Notes: a model not told the origin generated them from the letters alone. A DNA stretch of 64,000 bases from JAIBJN01 sp963842305 (GCA_963842305.1 CAWJFW010000005.1:186001-250000), one strand, 5' to 3'. Positions 15,895-24,691 are shown, counted from the stretch's first letter. Translations and numbers: made by a program.

Positions 15895-17263
15895 GGGCCC
15901 ACTCGCCGAGCTCTTCCGTGCGACCGAGGCCGCGCAGCGGCAGAAGGAGGGCGAACCGGGCCAGGGCGGCTCGCCGGAGGCGCCGGACGCCGACGCGACG
16001 GTCGAGTCCGCCGCGCCGTTCGAACACGTCGAGCCCGACGCCGACCCGGCGGCGCCGACCTCGGGTGGCGAGGAGTCTCTCGCCGAGCCTTCCGCCGCAG
16101 CCTCCGAGTCCCGGTCGGCCCCTGCGGAGGTGCACGAGCGAGAAGCGCCCCGCGAGCCCGAGCAGCCCGAGCGCCCATACGCGGACGCGGCCGCGACGCC
16201 GCCCGCCCGCCGTCTGATCGAGCCTACGCCGCGCATGCGGACCACCCCCCGGCCGGACTCCGCCGCCTATCTCGCGGTCATCCGGGTTATCGGCGTCGGG
16301 GGCGCCGGTCTGAACGCGGTCAACCGGATGATCGAGGCGGGCATCTCGCAGGTCGAGTTCATCGCAGTCAATACGGATATCCAGCAGCTGAAGCAGTGCG
16401 AGGCCCCGATCAAGCTGCACATCGGGCGCGATCTGACGCAGGGGCTCGGCTCCGGCGCCGACCCCGATGTCGGCCGCCGCGCCGCCGAGGAGGCGGAGGA
16501 TCAGATCAAGCACGTCCTTCGCGGCTCCGACATGGTGTTCGTGACCGCGGGCGAGGGCGGCGGCACGGGGTCCGGCGCAGCGCCCGTCGTCGCGCGCCTG
16601 GCGCGGGATGTCGGCGCGCTGACGGTCGGAATCGTCACGCTGCCGTTCCGCTTCGAAGGCACGCGCCGCCGGTCCCAGGCCGACGCCGGCGCCGACGCGC
16701 TCCGCGAAGTGTGCGACACCGTCATCGCCATTCCGAACGACCGCCTGCTCGAAGTGCTCGACCGCTCGACCTCGATGCTCGATGCGTTCCGCATCGCGGA
16801 CGACGTGCTGCGCCAGGGAGTTCAGGGCATCTGCGACCTGATCACGATGCCCGGCCTCATCAACCTCGACTTCGCAGACGTCCGGACAGTCATGGCCGAC
16901 GCCGGCTCGGCCCTCATGGGGATCGGTTTCGCCACCGGCGACAACCGCGCGAACGAGGCTGCCGAGCGTGCGCTGCGCTCGCCGCTGATCGACACGGAGC
17001 TCGTCGCGGCCAAGGGGATCCTGCTCTCCATCGCCGGCGGCGAGGACCTCACGCTGCTCGAGGTGAACGAGGCGGCGGAGGTCATCAGTCGCGGATCCAC
17101 CGAGGACACGAACATCATCTTCGGCGCGACGATCGACGAGCGGCTCGCCGGCCAGGTCTGGGTGACGGTGATCGCCACCGGCATCGGCCAGCCGGCCCGG
17201 GTGAGCACGCGGCCCGCCGAGCCGGATCCGCTCGAGCCGCCCAGCTTCCTGAGCGATCTCTAG
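15866..17263 (+). CDS. ftsZ: FtsZ-family GTPase with long N-terminal extension
   Basis: This 465-residue tubulin-like protein starts at ATG 15866 with a strong site (AAGGAGG, six-base spacer) inside parA, overlapping by 29 bases. Residues 1-134 are a low-complexity Ala/Pro/Glu/Arg segment starting ARRRASMREGPLAELFRATEA. The GTPase domain begins at YLAVIRVIGVGGAGLNAVNRM; the tubulin signature is GEGGGTGSGAAP (Ser where most FtsZ have Thr), and the T7-loop area reads LINLDFADVRTVM. The end, DPLEPPSFLSDL, resembles the conserved FtsZ tail peptide. No dcw genes are near. It could be the main FtsZ moved next to parA, or a second paralogue with another task. Confidence 0.9.
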   Translation: MARRRASMREGPLAELFRATEAAQRQKEGEPGQGGSPEAPDADATVESAAPFEHVEPDADPAAPTSGGEESLAEPSAAASESRSAPAEVHEREAPREPEQPERPYADAAATPPARRLIEPTPRMRTTPRPDSAAYLAVIRVIGVGGAGLNAVNRMIEAGISQVEFIAVNTDIQQLKQCEAPIKLHIGRDLTQGLGSGADPDVGRRAAEEAEDQIKHVLRGSDMVFVTAGEGGGTGSGAAPVVARLARDVGALTVGIVTLPFRFEGTRRRSQADAGADALREVCDTVIAIPNDRLLEVLDRSTSMLDAFRIADDVLRQGVQGICDLITMPGLINLDFADVRTVMADAGSALMGIGFATGDNRANEAAERALRSPLIDTELVAAKGILLSIAGGEDLTLLEVNEAAEVISRGSTEDTNIIFGATIDERLAGQVWVTVIATGIGQPARVSTRPAEPDPLEPPSFLSDL

Positions 17264-17285
17264 CCGCCTCCGCGATGCCCGGCGC

Positions 17286-17291
17286 TACCCT
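17286..17291 (+). promoter_or_regulatory. -10 box (TACCCT) of gamma-glutamyltransferase gene
   Basis: TACCCT lies six bases before the ATG at 17298, the spacing seen for other leaderless candidates here. Confidence 0.4.
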
Positions 17292-17297
17292 CTCGCC

Positions 17298-18866
17298 ATG
17301 AAGGGCGCCGTGGCCGCAGGCCACCCGCTGACAGCCGAGGCGGGCGCACGGATCCTCGCTGAGGGTGGGAACGCCGTGGATGCCTGCATCGCCGCCGCGT
17401 TTGTCTCCTGGGTCGCCGAGAGCCCCCTCACCGGCCCGGGCGGGGGAGGCTTCATGCTCGTCCACCGGGCGAAGGACGGGGTCGACAGCCTCCTCGACTT
17501 CTTCGCGGCGGTTCCGGGAGACGGGCTGCCGCCCGGGGCGCGGGGAGAGATGCTGACCGTCGACGTCGCCTTCGACGAGCGTACGACGCAGGTCTTCCAC
17601 ATCGGATCCGCGGCAGTTGCGGTTCCCGGGATGCCGGCAGGGCTCGCTTCGGCGCACCGGCGGTACGCGCGGCTGCCCTGGGCCGATCTTCTCGCCCCGG
17701 CGATCGAGCTCGCCCGCGCCGGCGTCCCCCTCAACTCCGGCCAGGCGTTTCTGCACGAGATCCTCGACGTCATCCTCCGGAGCGAGCCGGAGGGACGGCG
17801 GATCTACGGTCGCGACTGTCATCTCACCGAGGGCCAGCGAGTCGTGATGAACGACCTCGCCGGGACCCTCGAATGGCTGGCGGCCGAAGGAGGAGCCGCC
17901 TTCTACCGCGGTGAGCTCGCCCGCCGCACGAGCGAGGCCGTGCGAGAGGGCGGAGGATCGGTAACGGAGGCCGACCTCGCCGGCTATCGAGTCATCCGGC
18001 GCCGGCCGGTCCGCGCCGCCTACCGCGGCGCCGAGTTCGTCTCCAATCCGCCGCCGTCCGCAGGCGGTCTCCTGATCGCGTTCGCCCTCCGCGTCCTCGA
18101 CCGTCTCGGCCCGCTGCCTCCGCCCGGGAGCGCTGAGGCGATCGTCTTCGCCGCCGAGGCGATGCGAGAGGCCGCCCGGCTGCGGGGCCCGGGCTTCGTG
18201 ACCGACCTCTATCGCGGGGGCGCCGCCCGGCGGCTCCTGGCCGACGACCAGGTCGGGGCGGCCGCGGCAACGGCGCGCTCCGCGACACGGCTCGCAGCGC
18301 GCGAGCTCGCCGGCGTCCCGTCAACGACGCACATCAGCGCCGTGGACGCGGGCGGGAACGCGGCCTCGTTCTCAGCCTCGACGGGATGCGGGTCGGGCGT
18401 CATCGTCCCAGGCACGGGCGTCCAGATGAACAACATGCTCGGCGAGCCAGATCTCAACCCTCCGGGCAAGACGGCGCGCCCGGGCACGAGGCTGACGAGC
18501 ATGATGGCGCCTTCGATCCTGCTCGAGGACGGGCGGCCGCGCCTCGTCGTCGGGAGTGCCGGCTCGATCCGGCTCCGCGCCGCCATCGTCCAGATCGTCC
18601 TGCGGGTCGTCGACGACGGCCTCAGCGCCGAGGAGGCGATCGACGCGCCGCGCGTCCATCTCGACGAGGAGGTGCTCCAGCTCGAAGGTGGCATCGAGGA
18701 GTCCGTCGCCGCCGACCTGGAGGAGGCCGGGTACGCCGTCAACCGCTGGACCGAGCGCAACCTCTACTTCGGCGGCGCTTCGGCGGTTGCCGTGCGCGCC
18801 GACGGAGAGCTGGAGGCGGCCGGCGATCCCCGCCGAGGGGGTGCGGGTCTCGTGGTGGGCGGATGA
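17298..18866 (+). CDS. Gamma-glutamyltransferase family N-terminal-nucleophile hydrolase
   Basis: This 522-residue protein would cleave gamma-glutamyl amides such as glutathione or related thiols, or transfer the glutamyl group. It is expected to self-cleave before the nucleophile in VPSTTHISAVDAGGNAASFS; the second Thr (before His) is the expected new N terminus. GHPLTAEAGARILAEGGNAVDA opens the domain, and SGVIVPGTGVQMNNMLGE and PGTRLTSMMAPSILLEDG belong to the small subunit. No signal peptide is seen, so it is probably cytoplasmic, unlike secreted GGTs. GNAT and a zinc-finger-like gene follow with overlaps. Confidence 0.9.
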   Translation: MKGAVAAGHPLTAEAGARILAEGGNAVDACIAAAFVSWVAESPLTGPGGGGFMLVHRAKDGVDSLLDFFAAVPGDGLPPGARGEMLTVDVAFDERTTQVFHIGSAAVAVPGMPAGLASAHRRYARLPWADLLAPAIELARAGVPLNSGQAFLHEILDVILRSEPEGRRIYGRDCHLTEGQRVVMNDLAGTLEWLAAEGGAAFYRGELARRTSEAVREGGGSVTEADLAGYRVIRRRPVRAAYRGAEFVSNPPPSAGGLLIAFALRVLDRLGPLPPPGSAEAIVFAAEAMREAARLRGPGFVTDLYRGGAARRLLADDQVGAAAATARSATRLAARELAGVPSTTHISAVDAGGNAASFSASTGCGSGVIVPGTGVQMNNMLGEPDLNPPGKTARPGTRLTSMMAPSILLEDGRPRLVVGSAGSIRLRAAIVQIVLRVVDDGLSAEEAIDAPRVHLDEEVLQLEGGIEESVAADLEEAGYAVNRWTERNLYFGGASAVAVRADGELEAAGDPRRGGAGLVVGG

Positions 18867-19366
18867 TCGTCCACGTGCGTCGGGCGGGCCCCGGGGACGC
18901 CGCAGCTCTGGTCGAGCTCGCGCGGGCGGTCGGGGCCGAGCCGGAAGGCTGGCTGATCACGAACGGCGAGTGGCGAACGACCTCGGAGGAGCGGCGCTAT
19001 CTCCGGGCCGTGCGGCGGCACTCGCACGCCGCCGTCTTCGTGGCCGAGACAGCGGACGGGATCGTCGGCCGCATCTCGCTGGCCCGTGACTCCCACCCCG
19101 CGAGCGAGCACATCGCCGACCTGGGGCTCATGGTCGCCGAGCCGTTCCGCCGGCAGGGCGTGGGGCGCACCCTCATGGATGCGGCCGAGTCCTGGGCCCG
19201 CGAGGTCGGAGTGCACAAGCTCGAGCTGCACGTCTTCCCCTACAACACGGCCGCGATCGGGCTCTACGAAGGAATGGGCTACGAGCGCGAGGGTTACCGC
19301 CGCGATCACTACCGGCGCTCCGGCGGCTACGTCGACGCGATTCTGATGGCGAAGGTGATCAGGTGA
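18863..19366 (+). CDS. GNAT-family N-acetyltransferase
   Basis: This 167-residue acetyl-CoA-dependent transferase starts in the GGT stop (ATGA). Motif A is RRQGVGRTLMDAAESWARE with the pyrophosphate-binding Q/R-x-x-G-x-G/A, preceded by the strand IADLGLMVAEPF and followed by LELHVFPYNTAAIGLYEGMGYE, typical of the RimI/YhbS type. The acceptor is unknown. Confidence 0.9.
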   Translation: MIVHVRRAGPGDAAALVELARAVGAEPEGWLITNGEWRTTSEERRYLRAVRRHSHAAVFVAETADGIVGRISLARDSHPASEHIADLGLMVAEPFRRQGVGRTLMDAAESWAREVGVHKLELHVFPYNTAAIGLYEGMGYEREGYRRDHYRRSGGYVDAILMAKVIR

Positions 19367-19731
19367 CTGAGCCCCTGGACCCGAGGCGCGGCTCCGTTCT
19401 CTTCGAGGAGGAGCAGCTCGTCGAGGAGGAAGAGCTCTGGAGCGACGACACCGGCGAGGACCACTCGGGGTGGTTCTGTGTCCGGACGGATCCGTTTCCC
19501 TGCCCGGCCGCGGGCTGCACGTTCGTGGCGGAGTTCATGACGGCCGTCCATCTGATCCTCGTCTGGGTCGACCATGACGATCCGAACCTGCTCTGGCACG
19601 CACAGCGGGCCAAGGAAGTCGGTCGCAACCCGCGCATCGTCCCGTACGAGCGGTCGTTCGGTCCGAGCGCGTCCTACTACGCCTGGGAGGCGTCGGGCCG
19701 CCCCGTGCACGGCGTCCGGCGCCCAGCGTAG
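19363..19731 (+). CDS. Hypothetical protein with possible metal-binding Cys pair
   Basis: This 122-residue protein starts with GTG in the stop of the GNAT gene (GTGA). An acidic start (LFEEEQLVEEEELW) is followed by FPCPAAGCTFVAEFMTAVHLILVW, where C-x4-C and a later His could form half a zinc finger, then RNPRIVPYERSFGPSASYYAWE. No family is recognised. It ends the GGT-GNAT transcription unit; the next gene is convergent. Confidence 0.65.
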   Translation: MTEPLDPRRGSVLFEEEQLVEEEELWSDDTGEDHSGWFCVRTDPFPCPAAGCTFVAEFMTAVHLILVWVDHDDPNLLWHAQRAKEVGRNPRIVPYERSFGPSASYYAWEASGRPVHGVRRPA

Positions 19732-19868
19732 GCAGCGCTCGACCCCCGTTGAGCAGGTCGCGTGATCGCCGCCGGGCCGGCGTCCGTAGCGCGGCTACGC
19801 GCGCTCCCTGCGTCCGTGTCTCCAGACGACCATCGCACCCCGGCGACGATCGACGTTCCGCCAAACTC

Positions 19869-20480
19869 TTAAAGGGGCTCGACGCGGCCGTTTCCGCCGG
19901 CGCGATGGCGGATCTCCGTCTCGCGCTCGACCGCCTCCGCTGCCTGATTGAGCATCGGCGCCAGCCGGAGGACGCGCTCGCGCTCCGAGCGGAGCTCGAG
20001 GAGACCCTGCTTGATCACCGTCCCGAAGTCGACCCTGGAGGCGATCTGGTAGGCGATCGAGTCGGCGTCGAGATCCAGCTCGTCGAGGTCGGCCTCAGCG
20101 GCGGCAACGACGCGCGCGTAGGCGGCGAGGCACTCCTCGACCTCGTCCTCGCTCGGCGCGTCGGTGTCGTCGGGGACGGCCTCGATCTCGCCGGTGTGGT
20201 AGGTCGGGCCCTCCGAAAGGCCGACGAGCTGGAAGCGGTCGTGCGCCTCGACGACGACGTTCAGGCGTCCATCCGGAAACCGGTCGATCACCTCGACGAC
20301 AGCGCAGCGGACGCCCACGTCGCGCATACCGTCGTCGTCTTCGAGCACGAGGCCGAACTCGTTTCCCGAGTCGAGACACTCGCCGATCAGCTCGCGGTAG
20401 CGCGGCTCGAAGATGTGCAGGGGCGCCTGCTCGCCGGGAACGAGCACGAGATTGAGCGGGAAGAGGCCGATCTCGTCCAT
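19869..20480 (-). CDS. LON-substrate-binding-domain protein (stand-alone)
   Basis: This 203-residue protein contains only the N-terminal domain of Lon-type proteases: IGLFPLNLVLVPGEQAPLHIFEPRYRELIGEC at the start, GMRDVGVRCAVVEVIDRFPDGRLNVVVEAHDRFQL in the middle and a helical C terminus (VIKQGLLELRSERERVLRL). ATPase and protease domains are absent, as is usual for these stand-alone forms, so it may bind misfolded or tagged proteins. It is divergent from hisC with only 24 bases between the two start codons. Confidence 0.9.
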   Translation of the reverse strand: MDEIGLFPLNLVLVPGEQAPLHIFEPRYRELIGECLDSGNEFGLVLEDDDGMRDVGVRCAVVEVIDRFPDGRLNVVVEAHDRFQLVGLSEGPTYHTGEIEAVPDDTDAPSEDEVEECLAAYARVVAAAEADLDELDLDADSIAYQIASRVDFGTVIKQGLLELRSERERVLRLAPMLNQAAEAVERETEIRHRAGGNGRVEPL

Positions 20481-20488
20481 GGAGCAAC

Positions 20489-20498
20489 AGGTTAAGGT
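20489..20498. promoter_or_regulatory. Interlocked divergent -10 boxes (LON-domain gene / hisC)
   Basis: The ten bases AGGTTAAGGT hold TAACCT on the minus strand (8 nt before the ATG at 20480) and TAAGGT on the plus strand (6 nt before the GTG at 20505). The two boxes share the central TA. No consensus -35 is seen on either side. The same layout recurs at 34783-34792. Confidence 0.45.
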
Positions 20499-20504
20499 TT
20501 CCGC

Positions 20505-21608
20505 GTGGCTCGTGACCTGACCAGGCCCGCGCTCGCGGAGCTCATCCCCTACGAGCCCGGGAAGCCCGTCGAGGAGGTTCAGCGGGAGCTGGGTCTCGAG
20601 CGGGTGGTCAAGCTCGCCTCCAACGAGGGTCAGTTCGGTCCCTTCCCGGCCGCTGTCGAGGCGCTGCACCGGGGTCATGCGGAGCTCAACCGCTACCCGG
20701 ACGGCGGTGCGTGGCGGCTCGTGCAGCGACTTGCGGAGAAGCACGGGGTCGAACCGTCGAGCGTCGCGCTCGCTGCAGGGGCCGACGCCGTCATCGCGTA
20801 CCTGTGCCTCGCGACACTCGACCCGGGCGACGAGGTCGTCTTTGGCTGGCCGTCCTTCGCCAGCTACCCGCTCGCAGCGATCAAGATGGGCGCGACGCCG
20901 GTCCGCGTACCGCTGGTCGACCACGCCTACGACGTGGAGCAGATGCTGGGCGCGATCACCGACCGCACGAGGATCGTCTACCTCTGCAATCCGAACAACC
21001 CGACCGGGACGATGATCTCGCGCGACGCGGTCAACGCCTACTTCGAGCGAGTTCCGGAGCACGTCCTGACCGTGCTCGACGAGGCCTACTACGAGTACGT
21101 CGAAGAGCCCGACTACCCCGACGGGATCGAGGAGCACGTGAAGTCCGGCCGCGACGTCCTCGTGCTGCGAACGTTCTCGAAGATCTACGGCCTGGCCGGC
21201 CTCCGGGTCGGCTACGGCGTCGGGCCCAAGGAGGCCGTCGACTCGATCAAGAGGGTGCGCAACGCCTTCGACATCACCCAGGCCTCCCAGGACGCGGCCG
21301 TAGCGAGCCTCGCCGACACGGAGGAGCTCGCGCGGAGGCGTGCTTTCAACGCCCAGGCTCGGGCCCAGCTCGTCGAGCTGTGCATCGGCCTCGGCCTCAC
21401 GCTTGCGCCCCGACCTGTTGCGAACTTCGTGTACGTGGAGGTCGGCGAGGACTCGCGCCCAGTGTTCGAGGCGCTCATGCGCGAGGGCGTGATCGTGCGC
21501 CCGCTTGCGCCCTTCGGCGCGCCGGGTGCGATCCGAGTGACCGTGGGCACGCAGGAGGAGAACGAGCTCTTCGCACGGGCTCTTCGGCGCGTTCTGACAC
21601 CCGCCTGA
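20505..21608 (+). CDS. hisC: Histidinol-phosphate aminotransferase-type enzyme
   Basis: This 367-residue class I/II PLP aminotransferase has HisC features: KLASNEGQFGPFP at the start, LNRYPDGGAWRL, the CNPNNPTGT block, VLDEAYYEYVEEP and the PLP lysine in RTFSKIYGLAGLRVGYG, then NAFDITQASQDAA. It would move an amino group between glutamate and imidazole acetol phosphate. Some close relatives act on phenylpyruvate, and no other his gene is here, so an aromatic aminotransferase role is possible. Its stop overlaps the meaB start (TGATG). Confidence 0.9.
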   Translation: MARDLTRPALAELIPYEPGKPVEEVQRELGLERVVKLASNEGQFGPFPAAVEALHRGHAELNRYPDGGAWRLVQRLAEKHGVEPSSVALAAGADAVIAYLCLATLDPGDEVVFGWPSFASYPLAAIKMGATPVRVPLVDHAYDVEQMLGAITDRTRIVYLCNPNNPTGTMISRDAVNAYFERVPEHVLTVLDEAYYEYVEEPDYPDGIEEHVKSGRDVLVLRTFSKIYGLAGLRVGYGVGPKEAVDSIKRVRNAFDITQASQDAAVASLADTEELARRRAFNAQARAQLVELCIGLGLTLAPRPVANFVYVEVGEDSRPVFEALMREGVIVRPLAPFGAPGAIRVTVGTQEENELFARALRRVLTPA

Positions 21609-22606
21609 TGGCCAAAACCTGGTCGCTCGCAGAGCTCGTGGAGGGCGTCCGCGGCGGCGACCGACGTGCACTCGCGCGGGCGATCAGCCTCGTCGAGGAC
21701 GGCGACCCGCTCGCGTACGAGCTGATCCGGGAGCTGTACCCGGAGACGGGCCGGGCCTATGCGATCGGTGTCACCGGCCCGCCGGGTGTCGGCAAGTCGA
21801 GCCTCGTCAGTGCCCTCGTCCAGCACGTCCGCCCGAGCGGCACGAGCGTCGGCGTCATCACCGTCGACCCGTCGAGCCCGTTCACGAAGGGAGCGCTGCT
21901 CGGCGATCGCATCCGCCTTTCCGACCACTTCCTCGATCCCGAGGTCTTCATTCGCTCGATGGGGACCCGCGGCCACCTCGGCGGGCTCGCGGAGGCGACC
22001 CTCCAGGCCGCGCTCGTCCTCGACGCCTCGGGCAAGGATCTGCTCTTCCTCGAGACGGTCGGCGCGGGACAGAGCGAGGTCGAGGTGATCACGATCGCCG
22101 ACACCGTCCTGCTCGTCCTCATGCCCGGCTCGGGAGACTCGATCCAGGCGCTGAAGGCCGGGATCATGGAGATACCCGACGTGATCGCCGTCAACAAGTG
22201 CGACCACCCGGCGGCGAAGACGATGGTGAACGAGGTGCGCTCGGTCCTCGCACTGGACACGGAGCGGGAATGGAAGCCGCCAATCGTCCTGACTGAGGCT
22301 GTGAGGGGGGAGGGGATCCCCGAGCTCTGGGAGGAGGTCGTCGCACACCGTTGCTTCCTGGAGGAGAGCGGCACGCTCGCAGAACGGCGCGCTGCGAACC
22401 TCGCCGGCGAAGTGTTCGCCGTGGCGAGCGCGCGCGCCAAGTCTCGGCTCGAGAACGCCGTGGCCGAGGACGAGGAGCTGCGCCGCCTCCTCGGCGAGGT
22501 GCAGCGGCGCGAGCTGGATCCTTTGAGCGCGGTCCGTGAGATCATGGAGCGCGTATTCAGGGTGAAGCTGCGAGATGGCAACGACGACGGGCCCGACACT
22601 CGCTGA
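21608..22606 (+). CDS. meaB: Methylmalonyl-CoA mutase-associated GTPase MeaB
   Basis: This 332-residue G3E-family P-loop GTPase loads and protects the adenosylcobalamin-dependent mutase. It shows GVTGPPGVGKSSLVSAL (Walker A), VITVDPSSPFTKGALLGDRIRL, FIRSMGTRGHLGGL, LLFLETVGAGQSEVEV and AVNKCDHPAAK (NKxD). Its last 32 bases overlap ilvA. The mutase is not in the window, but a cobalamin adenosyltransferase gene at 53233 would supply the cofactor. Confidence 0.95.
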   Translation: MAKTWSLAELVEGVRGGDRRALARAISLVEDGDPLAYELIRELYPETGRAYAIGVTGPPGVGKSSLVSALVQHVRPSGTSVGVITVDPSSPFTKGALLGDRIRLSDHFLDPEVFIRSMGTRGHLGGLAEATLQAALVLDASGKDLLFLETVGAGQSEVEVITIADTVLLVLMPGSGDSIQALKAGIMEIPDVIAVNKCDHPAAKTMVNEVRSVLALDTEREWKPPIVLTEAVRGEGIPELWEEVVAHRCFLEESGTLAERRAANLAGEVFAVASARAKSRLENAVAEDEELRRLLGEVQRRELDPLSAVREIMERVFRVKLRDGNDDGPDTR

Positions 22607-23771
22607 GATCCAGGAGGCGCGGAAGCGCCTCGAAGGGGTCGCGCGCGAGACGCCCGTGATCTTGTCGGAGACGCTCGGCCGGCTGTCCGGTCGCCCCGTC
22701 TGGCTCAAGGCCGAGAACCTCCAGCGCACTGGGTCGTTCAAGATCCGCGGCGCCTTCAACCGGATCTCGAAGCTGACCGATGCCGAGCGCAGCGCAGGCG
22801 TCGTCACGGCGAGCGCCGGCAACCACGGCCAGGCCGTTGCCTGGGCGGCCCGGGAAGCCGGTGTCCCGGCGACGGTCTTCATGCCCGAAGATGCACCGAC
22901 CGCGAAGATCGAGGCGACCAAGAGCTATGGAGCCGACGTGGTGCTCGCCGGGCACGGCTTCGACGACGCCGTGCAAGCTGCGGAGGAGCGCGTCGCGACG
23001 GGTGAGACGTTCGTGCACGCGTTCGAGGACGCGCTCGTGCTCGCCGGCCAGGGGACCCTGGGCCTCGAGCTCGCGGAGCAACTCGCCGGCGACGTGGAGA
23101 CCCTCGTCGTGCCCATCGGCGGCGGAGGGCTCGCAGGAGGCATCGCCCTTGCCCTCCAGGAGCTCCGGCCGGAGATCGACATCGTCGGCGTCCAGGCGGC
23201 GGCGTGCGCTCCCTTCGCCGGGCACACGCCGACCGGAAACACGATCGCGGACGGGATCGCGGTCAAGCAGCCCGGCGAGCTCACGCAGAGCGTCCTCGCG
23301 GGGCGGCTGGAGAGCATCGTCACCGTGACCGACGCGGAGATCGCGGGCGCGATCCTGCTCGTGAGCGAGCGCTGCAAGCTGACCGTCGAGGGTGCCGGCG
23401 CCGCGTCGGTTGCCGCCCTGCTCGCCGGCAAGGTCGAGGGCTCGGGTGCCGCCTGCGCCCTCCTATCGGGCGGGAACATCGACGCCAGCATGCTCATCCA
23501 GGTGCTCCGCCACGGCCTCACCCGCGCCGGGCGCTACCTCGTCATCCGCACGCGCGTCGACGACCGGCCGGGCAACCTCGCGCGCCTGCTCGCTCTCGTC
23601 GCCGACGAGGGGGCCAACGTTCTCAAGGTCGACCACCATCGCGAAGGCATGGACCTCCCGGTGATGGGAACCGGCATCGAGCTCACCCTCGTCATGCGGG
23701 ACGAGGCCCACTGCGAGGACCTTCTCGCCCACCTGGACGAGCTGGGCTACGCGGTCGAGCGACTGCGCTAG
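22575..23771 (+). CDS. ilvA: Threonine ammonia-lyase with C-terminal ACT domain
   Basis: This 398-residue PLP enzyme converts threonine to 2-oxobutyrate and ammonia. The PLP lysine is in QRTGSFKIRGAFNRI, the phosphate-binding loop is PIGGGGLAGGIA, and SAGNHGQAVAWAA is the usual substrate loop. Residues about 325-398 form one ACT domain (VIRTRVDDRPGNLARLLALVADEGANVL). The single ACT domain fits the allosteric catabolic/short biosynthetic type. 2-Oxobutyrate leads to propionyl-CoA and so to the MeaB-dependent mutase, which may explain the overlap with meaB. Confidence 0.93.
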   Translation: MATTTGPTLAEIQEARKRLEGVARETPVILSETLGRLSGRPVWLKAENLQRTGSFKIRGAFNRISKLTDAERSAGVVTASAGNHGQAVAWAAREAGVPATVFMPEDAPTAKIEATKSYGADVVLAGHGFDDAVQAAEERVATGETFVHAFEDALVLAGQGTLGLELAEQLAGDVETLVVPIGGGGLAGGIALALQELRPEIDIVGVQAAACAPFAGHTPTGNTIADGIAVKQPGELTQSVLAGRLESIVTVTDAEIAGAILLVSERCKLTVEGAGAASVAALLAGKVEGSGAACALLSGGNIDASMLIQVLRHGLTRAGRYLVIRTRVDDRPGNLARLLALVADEGANVLKVDHHREGMDLPVMGTGIELTLVMRDEAHCEDLLAHLDELGYAVERLR

Positions 23772-23774
23772 CCG

Positions 23775-23969
23775 CTACTTCGCTGCAGGGGCGACGTGCT
23801 GTGCCCCCCGGCGCGAAGCGCGGCGGCCGAGCAACGCGACGACGCGATTGCGAAGCGAAGAGTTCTCGCCCTGCACGGCGGCGGCCAGGTCGCGCCGTTC
23901 CGCTTCCTGGACGAAGTCCTCGTGCCGTGCGCGTGCGATCGAGAGATGGGTCATGGGGTCATACGACAT
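23775..23969 (-). CDS. Small hypothetical protein with RARHEDFVQEAER motif
   Basis: This 64-residue basic protein reads SYDPMTHLSIARARHEDFVQEAERRDLAAAV, then SSLRNRVVALLGRRASRR. Short actinobacterial proteins with a similar 'ARxRHxDxxxEAER' start followed by an Arg-rich tail are common and uncharacterised. The start could be the first Met or Met6. It is the last gene of the pepA operon, 53 bases after the DUF72 stop. Confidence 0.55.
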   Translation of the reverse strand: MSYDPMTHLSIARARHEDFVQEAERRDLAAAVQGENSSLRNRVVALLGRRASRRGAQHVAPAAK

Positions 23970-24022
23970 GCCTTCAAGACGGGCGACGGGGCCTTCTTCT
24001 TCCCATCGTCGTTCGAGCCGTG

Positions 24023-24691
24023 TCAGCCGACGACGAGCTCTCGCAGGCGGGCGGCGTAGTGCGGAGCCGTCGGCTCGTCCTCGTGCCGGAAGAAGGCGTA
24101 GACGTCCACGGCAGAATCGACGAGGGGGCGGATGCGGTGGGCGAGCGCAGACAGAGCCTCGTCATCGTATGGTGGCTCGCGCAGGCGGAGGTAGCGAAAG
24201 GCCCCCGCGCCGTCCCAGGAGCCTGTCCGCGCGACACCGCGCTCGTCGAGCTGCGCCGTCACCTCCGGCTCGTCCCAGGAGTCGTGGCGGAAGTCCAGGG
24301 CGACCGGAACGTCGGGGTCGAGAGCGTCGAGCAGGAGGCGAAGGAAGCCGTCGTCGCGCGCCTGGGGAACCTTCACCCGCAACGGCCCGAGCCGATCACC
24401 CAGGCCTCTTGCCATGCGGCAGAACTCGTCGACGCCCTCGACGCGCCCGAACGAGGTCAGGCGCCGGCTCGTTGTCACGGCGAAGCGAAACCCGTCCGGC
24501 GTCTGCGCCGCCCACCGATCGAACTGGTCCTCCTCGGGGACGCGGTAGAAGGTGTTGTTGAGCTCGACGGCGTTCACGCGCTCGGAGTAGTGGCGAAGGA
24601 ACGAGTCGGGCTTGGCGTCCGCCGGGTAGAAGGCGCCCCGCCAGGACGGGTACGAAAAACCGGAGGCCCCCGCATAGAGCGTGCCGCTCAC
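24023..24691 (-). CDS. DUF72-domain protein (YecE-like)
   Basis: This 222-residue TIM-barrel-like protein starts with GTG in the stop of the upstream glycosylase gene (GTGA). Family marks are YAGASGFSYPSWRGAFYPADAK, NAVELNNTFYRVPEE, FRFAVTTSRRLTSFGRV, LDFRHDSWDE and VDVYAFFRHEDEPTAP (the usual block is YFNNxxxxxA; here it is FFRHED). No catalytic function is established for the family. Its pairing with a DNA-glycosylase-like gene hints at nucleic acid work but does not show it. Confidence 0.88.
   Translation of the reverse strand: MSGTLYAGASGFSYPSWRGAFYPADAKPDSFLRHYSERVNAVELNNTFYRVPEEDQFDRWAAQTPDGFRFAVTTSRRLTSFGRVEGVDEFCRMARGLGDRLGPLRVKVPQARDDGFLRLLLDALDPDVPVALDFRHDSWDEPEVTAQLDERGVARTGSWDGAGAFRYLRLREPPYDDEALSALAHRIRPLVDSAVDVYAFFRHEDEPTAPHYAARLRELVVG

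Noticed and set aside
19732..19868. Gap between the convergent hypothetical gene and the LON-domain gene as a possible RNA gene
   Set aside because: It has scattered GC-rich complementarity but no T-run, no tRNA-like arms and no promoter.
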